Assembly (NCBI GenBank): GCA_024229115.1
Contig: JAAEST010000104.1
Coordinates: 124,001-188,000 of the forward strand
Reading direction: 5' to 3'
DNA: 64,000 nt
Source: Oligoflexia bacterium
Lineage (GTDB): Bacteria; Bdellovibrionota; Bacteriovoracia; Bacteriovoracales; Bacteriovoracaceae
In this document: positions 43,169 through 52,657 of the stretch, piece by piece
Layout of the letters: each line of letters starts with the position of its first letter
Numbering within the stretch: the stretch's first letter is position 1
Made by a program: the position numbers and the translations under genes
The notes under the pieces: model-generated
What the model was told of the DNA's origin: nothing
Database searches by the model: none
Seen by the model: only the letters and a program-made list of their open reading frames with translations

Positions 43169-43434
43169 AAAATAGACTCAGAAACTCTCAAGGCATCTAC
43201 TCATACTACTCTAATAACAGTATTAGGCAATTTTTAGAGGTTGTTTTGAGAGAATTTCCACAAATTGATTGTTCTGGGGGAATTGAAGTTTGTTACATGA
43301 AAAGCACAGCTCATTGCCAGGTAATTTTCAAAACCCTTAAAGGGGAAGAATCCCATGAAATTCCATGCAACGGGAGTTTAGAGTCTCTCACAAGAGGTTT
43401 TCGAAACATTTGTAAAAAAATAGCAAATGGCTGA
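43165..43434 (+). CDS. Small unknown protein
   Basis: The 89-aa product has alpha/beta character with four Cys and no recognised motif. Its stop codon lies within the -35 box of the exonuclease promoter. Confidence 0.5.
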   Translation: MKNRLRNSQGIYSYYSNNSIRQFLEVVLREFPQIDCSGGIEVCYMKSTAHCQVIFKTLKGEESHEIPCNGSLESLTRGFRNICKKIANG

Positions 43435-43459
43435 CACTTATTCACATATAGTGTATACT
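43431..43459 (+). promoter_or_regulatory. Sigma70-type promoter with GTATAC dyad (SOS-like)
   Basis: CTGACA, 17 bases, TATACT. The downstream half ATAGTGTATACTGTT is identical to that before recA and the histidine kinase, apart from flanks. Confidence 0.7.
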
Positions 43460-43477
43460 GTTTAAAAGGAATTAAAT

Positions 43478-44302
43478 ATGAAAATACTTGGTTTAGATCT
43501 AGAAGGCATCAATAAAGATATTAAAGAAGGCATTAATCTCGAAGAAGATAGGATTAGCGAGATTGGAGCCGTTTTGTGGGATTGGAACAAGCATCAACCT
43601 GTAAAAATTGTAAATGAGTTAATTAACGAAAAAAGAGATATTGAACTTACTCAAGAGATTACAGATGTTACGGGGATTGACCAAGAAATGCTCGATGAAT
43701 ACGGGCTTAAAGACGGTGAAATTCTTCAGTTTTCAAAACGCTTAATATCCCTAATGGAGAGTGCCGACTATATCATGGCCCACAACGGTGGATCACACAC
43801 GAGGTCGGATAAGGGTTATGACTTTCAAATGCTAGAAGCCTTTTTTAAGCGTTTAGAGCTAACCATGCCTAAAACACCGTGGATTGACACTCTTATTGAC
43901 TTAGAGCTTCCAAAAGAGGTTTTACTGGCTTCTCGTGGGCAAAAAAACCTTACCATGCTTGCAACTGCTCACGAATTCATCAATCCATTCTCACACAGAG
44001 CAGTTACCGATGTCCTTGCAATGCTAAAGATTGTTTCTAGGTACGATCTCGACCAAATGATCGAGTACTCAAAATCCCCTATTGTGACTTGTGTTTGGTC
44101 ATCGAGGTATCCAAGTAATAATGCCTCTCAAGAAGTTAAGGATAAATTTAACCGTGAAAAAGACATTGTGAGTAAGAAGTACAAATTCAGATGGAATGCT
44201 GAAAAGAAAATTTGGACAAAGGATGTTTTAAAAATTCATCTTGATAATGGCGAGGATGTGATTCCAGGTGATATTAAAATCACCATCGAATCTAAATCAT
44301 AG
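43478..44302 (+). CDS. DEDD-family 3'-5' exonuclease
   Basis: The 274-aa product has DnaQ/RNase T-type motifs: GLDLEG (D6, E8), 'AHNGG...KGYDFQML' (Exo II), and HRAVTDVLA (ExoIII epsilon, DEDDh). All acidic residues and the His are present, so it should be active on DNA or RNA 3' ends. The C-terminal 80 residues have a basic extension (KYKFRWNAEKKIW) that may bind nucleic acid. The promoter is shared in form with recA, which suggests a repair or proofreading role. Confidence 0.8.
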   Translation: MKILGLDLEGINKDIKEGINLEEDRISEIGAVLWDWNKHQPVKIVNELINEKRDIELTQEITDVTGIDQEMLDEYGLKDGEILQFSKRLISLMESADYIMAHNGGSHTRSDKGYDFQMLEAFFKRLELTMPKTPWIDTLIDLELPKEVLLASRGQKNLTMLATAHEFINPFSHRAVTDVLAMLKIVSRYDLDQMIEYSKSPIVTCVWSSRYPSNNASQEVKDKFNREKDIVSKKYKFRWNAEKKIWTKDVLKIHLDNGEDVIPGDIKITIESKS

Positions 44303-44311
44303 AAGAACTTT

Positions 44312-44321
44312 CGATTGAGTA
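44312..44321 (+). promoter_or_regulatory. CGATTGAG-type start element, copy 13
   Basis: CTTTCGATTGAGTAGGTATC, 28 bases before the ATG at 44350; AAAGGA lies between. Confidence 0.7.
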
Positions 44322-44349
44322 GGTATCCATCTCTAATAAAGGACTTAGA

Positions 44350-44559
44350 ATGACTAAAAAAGAAGAAATTGAACTTCTCTTACAAAGTGTCGATGATAAT
44401 TTGGCGAAGGTCTTATCTAAAATTCATGATTTAAAAGTTGAACTTGAAGAAGATGGTGGATTTGACCATGTTAATAACACAAGCTCAAAAATTGGCGATC
44501 TAGTTCTATACATTAATGGAAAAACAAAGCTTTTAAATAAAAAGTACTTCACTCCATAG
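44350..44559 (+). CDS. Small coiled-coil protein
   Basis: The 69-aa product is an acidic heptad-rich helix (EEIELLLQSVDDNLAKVLSK) with no motif. It heads a run of small genes up to 46826. Confidence 0.5.
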   Translation: MTKKEEIELLLQSVDDNLAKVLSKIHDLKVELEEDGGFDHVNNTSSKIGDLVLYINGKTKLLNKKYFTP

Positions 44560-44567
44560 GATCTAAT

Positions 44568-45044
44568 ATGAACCATTTAAAAGAATTAATTACAAATCAT
44601 AAAGATTCCCTTCTAGACTCACACTTAAAATATGGCGGTGTATGTCTTTCATATCAGGAAAGTTCTGATTTAGACGGAAGAGATTACGAAGAAGTTTGCA
44701 TTGAGTTAGATGAGGGTAATATTGCTTTTAGTGTTCAAAGATTCAAAGGATGTACAGATTGTGGATGCATGGAGTTTTCAGCACATCAAGTGTCTCGAAG
44801 TAATATTGTAGTTGATTATAATAATGAATTTATCAGTAGTGGTGAATTGTATGATGCAGAAAAGCCCTATGGGCCATATATCTGCACAAATTCTGATTGT
44901 GGCAAAGAATACGAAACTCTCCCAAATAATAACTCTGATTACCTAGAAGATGTCCAAAATAAATTAAAAGAAGAAGGAATTGGAGTTTATTTAGATCGCT
45001 CTTCTTTTCTTGAAAAAATAAATCAGTTTGAAAACAAGGAATAA
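44568..45044 (+). CDS. Unknown protein with Cys/His metal site
   Basis: The 158-aa product has GCTDCGCMEF near residue 62 and CTNSDCGKEY near 106, consistent with a split zinc-binding site. It has acidic flanks and no signal peptide. No family recognised. Confidence 0.55.
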   Translation: MNHLKELITNHKDSLLDSHLKYGGVCLSYQESSDLDGRDYEEVCIELDEGNIAFSVQRFKGCTDCGCMEFSAHQVSRSNIVVDYNNEFISSGELYDAEKPYGPYICTNSDCGKEYETLPNNNSDYLEDVQNKLKEEGIGVYLDRSSFLEKINQFENKE

Positions 45045-45045
45045 T

Positions 45046-45500
45046 ATGTCTACTTATACATCCTATGAAGGTGAGCTTACTTTTAAAAACGAAAAAGAAT
45101 TTAAAAAGTTTTAGAACCTTTAATTAAGTTTGGATTTATTAAAGATGACGGCACATGGCTTGATGAACTAGGGGGAACTCTTGCTGATCCCCAAGATTTT
45201 GGGATTTTAAAAGAAGATGGAGAGATTAAACTAAGTTTTCCAGGTGCAAGTCAAAGAAATATTCATAGAGTCCTTGATGACTTAGTAACTCAATTTTGCC
45301 CTAAAGGAAAGTTAAGCTCCCTTTGTACCGATGGTTGTGCAACTGCGAGCTTCTATAGTAATGGTGAATGGTCTCATTACGACCTGTTCGATTACGCTAA
45401 AAAGATTGGTTACTCGATTCCTTGCGTAGAAAAAGATCCAGAAAATTATCACAATGCACTAGAAGAGCTATATGAGAAACTTGAAGATAGCCATTATTAG
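45046..45500 (+). pseudogene. Frameshifted gene (or programmed -1 frameshift)
   Basis: ATG 45046 opens 22 codons ending KNEKEFKKF and a stop at 45112. The -1 frame then reads without interruption from the same place (VLEPLIKFGFIKDDGTWLDE) to TAG at 45500, about 130 codons with good coding character. The switch point TTTAAAAAG is an A-run, so a one-base deletion or ribosomal slippage would restore one 150-aa protein. The restored C-terminus has three Cys and the phrase 'NGEWSHYDLFDYAKKIGY'. No family. Confidence 0.6.
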
Positions 45501-45514
45501 TACAGGGGAGTGAA

Positions 45515-45685
45515 ATGTACTGCAAAAATTCTAAATGTTCTAATGACCCTAAAGGGAGTGAGTTTTGCGAGAAATGTGATGAAGAAAAATTTAAGTGTTA
45601 CAACTGCGGTGAAAAATATCACGACTCGTTTTCGTCAACGGAAGATAGATCCATCTGCAAATGGTGCAGTGGAGAGGAAAACTAG
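45515..45685 (+). CDS. Small double zinc-ribbon protein (56 aa)
   Basis: It starts at an ATG preceded by GGGGAG. The product has C-x4-C ... CEKC and then CYNC ... CKWC, two zinc ribbons. A longer frame over the same bases in another phase lacks such a pattern and is a shadow. It is probably a nucleic-acid- or protein-binding adaptor. Confidence 0.65.
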   Translation: MYCKNSKCSNDPKGSEFCEKCDEEKFKCYNCGEKYHDSFSSTEDRSICKWCSGEEN

Positions 45686-45709
45686 AATTATCGGCAAGGA
45701 TTTTTTTGT

Positions 45710-45970
45710 ATGAGTAATCACAAACAACTAAAAGATTTAAGTAAGTCTCTTCACTTTAGGATCTTAAAAGCATATGAAATGTCTTTAACGGAGGATACTT
45801 ACATATTACCCCAAAACTCTCACTTAAATCAGGAAGTCCAAAACAAGTATTACTCTGATTTCATTAGATTGTGTAGAGACAATGAAATTAACCCTATCGA
45901 AGTAGAGATAGAGTACGAAAACTATCAATTTAGATCTTATTTTAAAAGAAGTGACGAGGTGAAGAAATGA
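45710..45970 (+). CDS. Small unknown protein
   Basis: The 86-aa product is charged, helix then strand (VEIEYENYQFRSYFKRS). AAGGA precedes the start. It overlaps the next gene by four bases. Confidence 0.5.
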   Translation: MSNHKQLKDLSKSLHFRILKAYEMSLTEDTYILPQNSHLNQEVQNKYYSDFIRLCRDNEINPIEVEIEYENYQFRSYFKRSDEVKK

Positions 45971-46188
45971 AATGTCCTCAATGTATGAGTGAAAATATAA
46001 GAATTGGTGCTTACTTATTTATTAACTTTAAAATAAAAGAAAACTCTCTTATCCCTGTCGAAAATAAGGATAATTTACTCCAAGCCTGTAATACAGATCC
46101 GTCAAAAGCTCAAATCTCATGCATGGAGGAAGACTGTGGAATAACTGAAGAAATTTCTCTTCCCGATAACCTTTCAATTAATTACTAG
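45967..46188 (+). CDS. Zinc-ribbon protein (73 aa)
   Basis: MKCPQCMSENIRIG begins the first zinc knuckle; the second is CMEEDCG near residue 54. The spacing fits one large zinc ribbon. No catalytic motif. Confidence 0.6.
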   Translation: MKCPQCMSENIRIGAYLFINFKIKENSLIPVENKDNLLQACNTDPSKAQISCMEEDCGITEEISLPDNLSINY

Positions 46189-46196
46189 GAGTATGT

Positions 46197-46325
46197 ATGA
46201 AGTGTCCAAGTTGCAATAGTGATGATTACATTGTTTTAAACCCACCTGTTAGGATCTGCACATTTTGCGAAAAATCATATACAGAAGATGAAATTAAATC
46301 GGATAAGGGAGTTAGTGATGAGTAA
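46197..46325 (+). CDS. Very small zinc-ribbon protein (42 aa)
   Basis: It has CPSC and CTFC knuckles about 17 residues apart, preceded by AGGAG. Its last codons overlap the start of the next gene (ATGAGTAA), supporting translation. Confidence 0.6.
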   Translation: MKCPSCNSDDYIVLNPPVRICTFCEKSYTEDEIKSDKGVSDE

Positions 46326-46692
46326 AAAGCTTTCCCCCGAACAGATAGAAAAAATTTGCTCTCTACTTAGAGGATCTATTGGTTTTCATAAAGAATATGG
46401 AGGAATGGAAAAGGAAGTAAATCTCAAAGAACAAAAAAATGGAAGTTACTTTCTAGAAGTATATCCCGTAGATCGTGGCCCAAGAACGGATCACGGTGGA
46501 GGAGAAGATGGTGACGAATGGCTAGACGACTATCAACTTGAAAGTCTTCATGATGAGTATTTTAGTAAAAATCAAAGAAAAGTTAACAAGATCAAGGACA
46601 TCATTCTTAATGAAACTGGTGTCGAAATAGAAGTACTAATGGATTATGGTGAGAAAGGCCACATATCGCTCTATTCAAATTTTAAAATCTAG
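46318..46692 (+). CDS. Unknown acidic protein
   Basis: I used the ATG at 46318, overlapping the zinc-ribbon stop; a TTG-like longer frame from 46288 lies within the neighbour. The 124-aa product has 'DHGGGEDGDEWLDDYQLESL', an acidic Gly-rich loop. No family. Confidence 0.55.
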   Translation: MSKKLSPEQIEKICSLLRGSIGFHKEYGGMEKEVNLKEQKNGSYFLEVYPVDRGPRTDHGGGEDGDEWLDDYQLESLHDEYFSKNQRKVNKIKDIILNETGVEIEVLMDYGEKGHISLYSNFKI

Positions 46693-46700
46693 GAGAATAA

Positions 46701-46826
46701 ATGTTATCAAAAGTTTCTCTTTTAATTGTAGGCATTATTGTTATGCTTTTATTCTTAAGAAAGAAAGTCATAAAAGCCGTCCCACTTAATAGGGCCATTC
46801 AGTATAAAAATAGGGAAAGTAACTAG
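46701..46826 (+). CDS. Single-pass membrane miniprotein (41 aa)
   Basis: AGGAG precedes the ATG. The hydrophobic segment VSLLIVGIIVMLLFL is followed by a strongly basic tail. It is probably an inner-membrane microprotein; function unknown. Confidence 0.5.
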   Translation: MLSKVSLLIVGIIVMLLFLRKKVIKAVPLNRAIQYKNRESN

Positions 46827-46840
46827 TTTAGCATCGAGCT

Positions 46841-47242
46841 TTATACTTTTTCTGAGGACACCTCTTGAAAATAGAGTCCACACAAACTTACTTCAATATC
46901 TCTAATTTTTTCCCAAATAGAGAAATATAAAAACTCAGGAATTTCATCACGATTTAATTTAACTAAGATACATCTAATAAGATCTTTGTAATTTACTTTT
47001 TTGATCTTTTTAAGCGTTAGCGCTTCATAAAAAGATCCATCCATTTCAAATACTTTAATCTTAGAGACCATGTTAAGAATCTCTCCAATCACGATATCTA
47101 CCTCATAGAAAGCAAGAAGCTTCTCAATATCTAGTTTATTCTGCGAGGATAGCGTGTAAAACTTTATTTCATCACTCATTTTTTTATCAAGTTCATTATG
47201 TTTTTTTCGTAACTTGTTAACCAGATCTAAATCCATACTCAC
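46841..47242 (-). CDS. Unknown helical protein, end of PcfJ-like operon
   Basis: The 133-aa product is helical throughout (KLRKKHNELDKKMSDEIK at the start), no motif. It abuts the 1379-aa gene without spacer and is the last gene of that operon. Confidence 0.55.
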   Translation of the reverse strand: MSMDLDLVNKLRKKHNELDKKMSDEIKFYTLSSQNKLDIEKLLAFYEVDIVIGEILNMVSKIKVFEMDGSFYEALTLKKIKKVNYKDLIRCILVKLNRDEIPEFLYFSIWEKIRDIEVSLCGLYFQEVSSEKV

Positions 47243-50200
47243 CTACGCTATATCTTTAAGGTTGTTATAAAGTTCGAGAAGTTCACCTGGATGTTTAGTC
47301 TCTTTAATGACATCCAAAAGAGGTTTAAGTTTTGACACCTTATCCACTAAAACCTCGCTATTCTTAGAGAAAACTGAGCAAATTAGATTGTTTAGAGCAC
47401 TAAGGTCGCTATTTATTACCTTTTCTCTCGTACACATTACAATTGACGTCCCATAGCTATTTCTTCCAATATTAAACCTTCCTTCAGGATCAATACCGAG
47501 AAGGCGTATATCATCGCTATAATTTGCAAGCTTTATGTGTTCTCGCTCATTCGTTTTTATATTGATTATAAGCTTTACATCAGACTTACTTTCTTTAAGT
47601 CTCTCCATTATGCTATTTAGCTCAATGAGGTTATAACAATAGGGACTTCTGATAATTCTATTACCCGTACACCAATGTCTTGCTTGTGGAATTTTAGCTC
47701 TTGAACCCCACTTGATGCCACTGGTAGATTCGATATCCTTTAAACCTAGTTCTAGTGCATTCGCAAGCTCTGAGTTATCACTTGTGACTTCAAAAAACAT
47801 TCTTTTTCCTTTAGGTGTACTTATAAGCTCCATTTTCTCTATAGTGCTTTTCTCAATTTCCTTTCTAAGCTCACTCGTGAGAGATTGAATCTTATTATCA
47901 ATCATGCGAAGAGTTTTGTGTCTTAAAAATATTTCAACGCTTCCGTGACTAAATCTAAGTTTAACCTCAACCTCATCTATCTCTTTATTAAACTTGAAGA
48001 ATTCACTTATAGTGGGATCAACCTTTATTTTAAACCTTTTCACATCAACACTATTAGGTAGATTTAGACAGTCAATTAGTTCAAGATTACGGTCCATTAT
48101 CCCATGATATGTCCCCTCAAAGGTATGACGCTGAAATATCTTAACAAGCTCTGCCCTAAGTTCGTTATTAGTAAGATATTTATTAAATTTAAAAGATCCG
48201 TTAGAAAACCTTAACAGTGTTATTTTATTGAAAATACGACTTTTTAATACATAGCGATTTCCATCGAAATAAAGGCTTAAGCGAGTGTAATTGTCCGAAT
48301 AAAGCTTCTCATTAATAGATTCTTCTAAAAGTTCTAATAGCCTATCCCCTATAACCATATAGTAGTCATCAATATTGACATCATTAATTTGATAATCCTC
48401 TGATCTGCACTTATTAATCATCTTCGCACTTTCAAGAGTTAAATTACCTCCTCTATAAGCTTTCATAACTTCCACAGGATCTATGTACTCATTTACCGAA
48501 AAAAGAGCTGAAACGTCGTCAAAATACTTCCAGAGTTTATGATTTGATAAAATTTTTTTAGTAGCGAAGGAATAACTTAGAAGCTCCTGAATATCTAGCC
48601 TATTGTTTCTCACAATATTGTTAATTACGTTGTCTTTAAAATGTCCGACATACCTACCAGTAAATATATCTTTATCAAAATCGCTAAGCATTGTTTTTAA
48701 ATGGCTATTTTCAAGTCGATCAATCTGGTCATCATCATAGTAGAGACTAATTCCTTGATCGTAGCGCGTTTTTAACCTACTCTCTTCATCTAGATTTAAT
48801 TCTAAGCGAGTTAGGTAGTCTATTCGATCAATATTGTTTTCAATTATTTCTTCTTTTTCAATCGAATGTTTCTTAAGAAAGTCCTCGCTAAGGGCAGCTA
48901 AAACTTTATTAGTAGGAACATTTTCTACAATCTTTTTAACATCATCACTGGTGAACAATTTGGATTCAAAAATCCCGTTTAAATATCTTCCATCATCTTC
49001 ACTGAGTTGATGCCTAATTATTTCAACATTTTCTTCTTCGTTAAAAATATCATCCATTCCCTTTGAAAAATCATAAGATGCGCTATGAAACCTTTGTTTT
49101 TTAATAATGTTGAAAACATACTCTCTTTCAGTGCCTTTAAGGTTTTTAATAAGGGCCCTAAAGCCATCTCTTTTTAACCCATGAACATAGTCACAAAGCA
49201 TTACAAGCTCACCCTTTATTTCAATGAGTGCCCTACTTCCTTTGAAGCAATTTAATTTTCTTATCTCATCTTTAAAAGGTCTTCCAAATACCTCAATTCC
49301 GACTGAGATCAATTTATTTGCAATAACATTGTAATTTGATTCATAATCTTCTTTGCCAAAAAAACTACCTATAAAAGAGAGATATTGAGAAAAGTTGAGT
49401 CTCTCAATTCTTTGCTTGAGTTCGCTTTTATATGAGTTGAGAAAAATATATTTTTTTACGTACCTGTAATTATCAAAAAAGAGTAAATTATTTGGGATAT
49501 CTTTTAATTCATAAAGATAAAGTAACTTTATGGCCAACTCAGGAGACATCTCTAAATCATTTAGAAGAACGTCTATCATCGTATCAGTTACATCAAGATT
49601 TCGCATGTAGCCCATATCTGCTTTGCTTACAAGATTTATATAAAATTTTTGAACTTTTAGCTTTGAAGCTTCGCTAAGTTCTATATAACAACCCATTGCT
49701 TTTGCTATTCTGCGTTTATTACTCCCACGACTATAGAATCGATCTAAACATGCAGAAAGTAGATTATTTACTGAAGTTACTTTAATTTTATCATCGGCAT
49801 TAGAAGATATAATGGCATTATGTACCTCTTGAGACCCGCCAAATACCTTCTTTAAAGAGCTAATTTTTATATCTTTATTATTTTCTAAAATGGTTCTTAT
49901 GATCATGCAGTCGAGTGATTCAGTGTTTTTTGAATTAGTAAACTCGATAGATTTATCAAAAGTATTCATTATTTTTTCGCACAACTTTTTAAAAACATCG
50001 ATGCCTTTGTCATAAATTTCGTTCAATAGATCTTCAGATCCTTTTAGAATCCTTATCGCATCAGTTGTAAAGTATTCATTAGAAAGTCTCTCTCGGACAC
50101 TTTTTCCAAGTATCTCATTTTCCTTTTCTTTCATCTTTGAGACTTTATCTAATACCTCGCTTAACTCCTGAGTCTTTCTTATTAAGTTGTCTTCAAGCTC

Positions 50201-51382
50201 ATTCATTAATCTTGATTTCAAAGGTATTGGCAAAATTTCGAAAAACTCAGTTAATTCTTCATTTCTATGTAAAATATTTGCGTAAACAAAACTTTTTACA
50301 AATCCAAAATCTGCAAGAAATTGTGGATGTATTTCAGTAAATGTCTTTTGATTTTCAGCTATTCTACTTCTTCTCCATAATAAGTATTTTCTTAAAACGA
50401 TAGGCTTGTTCTTAAGCATCTCTAAAATCTTCACACTACTGATAGGACAGTTTCTAAGTGAAAGGGCGAACCCTTCAAGTTCATGTTCGTTTAATGTGTC
50501 GATAATTCTATGAATTCCCCAAATAGCTTCGTTTGCCCCAAACTCTCCACCAATGATTAGTTCTTTAAGGTATCCATCGAAAAACTTTTCCACATCTTCA
50601 ATTAGATAAAGAGCGTATTTTTTATGTTTTGTTAAATTGATCTTCCCAACTACTTGTGCAACAAACTTACTAAGATGTTTTTTCTTAAAATAGCCTACGA
50701 GTCCATGAAAAGAAGAATTAGTCTCATCTATGGCATTAGGATTTCTAGTACAAGTTATTCTAATTAATTGGTCCACAACTTCTTCGTTTTCTAAACCTAA
50801 CCTTAGTGGATATGATCTTACATGCCATTTGTTCTCATTAATCATCTCCATGGCCCTAAGACTAAATTCATTTACGTCTAGCTCATGTTCGCTTTCAAAA
50901 GAGAGTTCAGGATAATATTCAAGAACTGTTTGCTCTAAATAGTTGTAATAAAATACATCGCCTTTTTTGACATTTTTTACAATTTCTTTATGAGTTTTAA
51001 GATATTCTCTAGCATCTTCTAAACTAAAATTTTTTAACAAAATTCTTTCATAAAGCTTAAGAGTAATTTTTTTTGGATTTATAGCTAAGAATATCTCTTT
51101 TGCTTTAGGCGAGGCCTTATCTACAATCTTCTTTTTTAGGCTTATTGGATAATCATGACCCAAAATTTTTTCAAGATCCGCACAGTCACCAAGTGTTTCA
51201 ACAAAGTTTTTTTGAGAATAAAAATATTCATATGCTTCCATACTCTCAAGTAAATTTTCACTATATCCAGATTGTTCATATGCCTTATGAAAATCATTTA
51301 GATAATTTTCAAAAGTTGATTTAAATCTCAAATTTTCTTTTTTTGATTCAAACATATAGGGCTTTATAGTCTTATAATTCAT
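47243..51382 (-). CDS. Giant helical protein of unknown function (1379 aa)
   Basis: This is the longest gene in the window. It has no signal peptide or membrane segment, is mostly helical and charged across residues 1-1050, and ends in a mixed alpha/beta region. One Cys/His-bearing stretch is SRAKIPQARHWCTGN, about residue 1240. I saw no Walker, nuclease or HTH motif. It starts within the stop of the PcfJ-like gene (TAATG), so the two proteins are coupled. Size and context suggest a scaffold or effector of a mobile-element system (inference). Confidence 0.65.
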   Translation of the reverse strand: MNYKTIKPYMFESKKENLRFKSTFENYLNDFHKAYEQSGYSENLLESMEAYEYFYSQKNFVETLGDCADLEKILGHDYPISLKKKIVDKASPKAKEIFLAINPKKITLKLYERILLKNFSLEDAREYLKTHKEIVKNVKKGDVFYYNYLEQTVLEYYPELSFESEHELDVNEFSLRAMEMINENKWHVRSYPLRLGLENEEVVDQLIRITCTRNPNAIDETNSSFHGLVGYFKKKHLSKFVAQVVGKINLTKHKKYALYLIEDVEKFFDGYLKELIIGGEFGANEAIWGIHRIIDTLNEHELEGFALSLRNCPISSVKILEMLKNKPIVLRKYLLWRRSRIAENQKTFTEIHPQFLADFGFVKSFVYANILHRNEELTEFFEILPIPLKSRLMNELEDNLIRKTQELSEVLDKVSKMKEKENEILGKSVRERLSNEYFTTDAIRILKGSEDLLNEIYDKGIDVFKKLCEKIMNTFDKSIEFTNSKNTESLDCMIIRTILENNKDIKISSLKKVFGGSQEVHNAIISSNADDKIKVTSVNNLLSACLDRFYSRGSNKRRIAKAMGCYIELSEASKLKVQKFYINLVSKADMGYMRNLDVTDTMIDVLLNDLEMSPELAIKLLYLYELKDIPNNLLFFDNYRYVKKYIFLNSYKSELKQRIERLNFSQYLSFIGSFFGKEDYESNYNVIANKLISVGIEVFGRPFKDEIRKLNCFKGSRALIEIKGELVMLCDYVHGLKRDGFRALIKNLKGTEREYVFNIIKKQRFHSASYDFSKGMDDIFNEEENVEIIRHQLSEDDGRYLNGIFESKLFTSDDVKKIVENVPTNKVLAALSEDFLKKHSIEKEEIIENNIDRIDYLTRLELNLDEESRLKTRYDQGISLYYDDDQIDRLENSHLKTMLSDFDKDIFTGRYVGHFKDNVINNIVRNNRLDIQELLSYSFATKKILSNHKLWKYFDDVSALFSVNEYIDPVEVMKAYRGGNLTLESAKMINKCRSEDYQINDVNIDDYYMVIGDRLLELLEESINEKLYSDNYTRLSLYFDGNRYVLKSRIFNKITLLRFSNGSFKFNKYLTNNELRAELVKIFQRHTFEGTYHGIMDRNLELIDCLNLPNSVDVKRFKIKVDPTISEFFKFNKEIDEVEVKLRFSHGSVEIFLRHKTLRMIDNKIQSLTSELRKEIEKSTIEKMELISTPKGKRMFFEVTSDNSELANALELGLKDIESTSGIKWGSRAKIPQARHWCTGNRIIRSPYCYNLIELNSIMERLKESKSDVKLIINIKTNEREHIKLANYSDDIRLLGIDPEGRFNIGRNSYGTSIVMCTREKVINSDLSALNNLICSVFSKNSEVLVDKVSKLKPLLDVIKETKHPGELLELYNNLKDIA

Positions 51383-52608
51383 TATTTACACCCTCCATTA
51401 TTTATAAACACTTCTTTAATAAGGTTAAGTTTTTCGGAGGGTACTGGTGAGTTTGATTTACCATAGGCCTGAACTATATGACTTCCTATTGCCTCAAGAG
51501 CATATTTTGGAACTCCTTTTTCTTCGATGATTAAAATAGAGCTTTCAGCATCGTTTATTTTTTCTGTATATACGCCATTTCCAAGACAAAAGTTTAATAA
51601 ATCTCCTACACGAACAAGATCCCTTGAGTTTTTAGGAACTACTATTCTTAACTCATCCGTTACATCCATCTCATCAAGATGAATAACCCTTTTTGTTGAC
51701 AATTTTACAGGTCTTGAATTCAGAGTCGAAAGGATAGCAGATAAAGTATCGTGGATTTCTGCAATTGTTTTAGGTTTACCTGGTAATATTTTTCTAAGAT
51801 TAACTCCTTCATAGATAGCCCTTTCTTCAGGATCTTCCATAAACTTAACTAGGTCTTTAATTCTTTTAAGCATTGATGAAGTATCGTAAAGAGTCTGTTT
51901 ATCATATGTTGAGTTTTTTGTGAGAATCACCATTCTTTCTCGTCCGTAGAGCTCAGAAATTTCTCTAAAGTCTGCCCAATAATGTTCAAAAGTTTCAAGA
52001 TTTTTATCCAAATCGTTACTTGAAATATTAAGCATAAACTCAGCACTTAAGTCTTTATTTTCGAGATTTTTTAAGAAATTAAAATAGTAATTTAGAATTT
52101 GCGTATTGGGGGCGGATTCACCATTGTTAAAAATCTTTTCAAGTAATGCTTTTTTTCTAAATGAAGTACATTTCCCAAAAATACATTCTGTTACATGCTC
52201 TATATTTTTAGGTATGTCACAACACTCTAAAAGCTCTAGGCGTGTAAAATCTTCAATAGCTGCAACATCGATACCTAGATTAGAAAAATAAGGAAGTTTT
52301 GATTCAAAATACTCTAAAGACTTTTTATCTTTTGATTCTACTAATACTCTAAAGAGGTATTTATAATCTGCGATGGTAATATTTCTTTTTTCTAAATACT
52401 CATCTAAAATCTCGAATTTCTGATAAAGACATAGAGAGATAAGCACATTGTAATACTCATCCTCTGGTGCCTGATCTAAATAGACTCTCAGTACATTTTC
52501 ATCATCCACCTTACTAATAAGCAAGGGAAGTTGAGAGACACTGTAGCCTAGCTCTCCAAGCTTTATCTTTTTTTCTAACTCGACAGATGAAAATTGAGAT
52601 ATATCCAT
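51382..52608 (-). CDS. PcfJ-like protein
   Basis: The ATG at 52608 has AAAGGAG before it and a CGATTGAGAA element 17 bases further up; a longer frame to 52797 runs through the structured RNA region. The 408-aa product has a C-terminal domain (about 300-400): 'ELRIVVPKNSRDLVRVGDLL', 'FCLGNGVYTEKI' and 'PKYALEAIGSHIVQAYGKSN'. This resembles the C-terminal domain of PcfJ-type proteins of conjugative plasmids and phages, whose function is unclear. The N-terminal 280 residues are helical. Confidence 0.6.
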   Translation of the reverse strand: MDISQFSSVELEKKIKLGELGYSVSQLPLLISKVDDENVLRVYLDQAPEDEYYNVLISLCLYQKFEILDEYLEKRNITIADYKYLFRVLVESKDKKSLEYFESKLPYFSNLGIDVAAIEDFTRLELLECCDIPKNIEHVTECIFGKCTSFRKKALLEKIFNNGESAPNTQILNYYFNFLKNLENKDLSAEFMLNISSNDLDKNLETFEHYWADFREISELYGRERMVILTKNSTYDKQTLYDTSSMLKRIKDLVKFMEDPEERAIYEGVNLRKILPGKPKTIAEIHDTLSAILSTLNSRPVKLSTKRVIHLDEMDVTDELRIVVPKNSRDLVRVGDLLNFCLGNGVYTEKINDAESSILIIEEKGVPKYALEAIGSHIVQAYGKSNSPVPSEKLNLIKEVFINNGGCK

Positions 52609-52625
52609 TAAGAAGACTCCTTTCC

Positions 52626-52635
52626 TTCTCAATCG
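52626..52635 (-). promoter_or_regulatory. CGATTGAG-type start element, copy 14
   Basis: Minus strand AAATTCGATTGAGAAGGAAA before GGAG and the ATG at 52608. Confidence 0.75.
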
Positions 52636-52657
52636 AATTTTTTCTATCCTTAAAGAC

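Noticed and set aside
45510-45713. 67-aa frame over the zinc-ribbon gene
   Set aside because: Another frame over the same bases encodes a clear double zinc ribbon with a good ribosome site.
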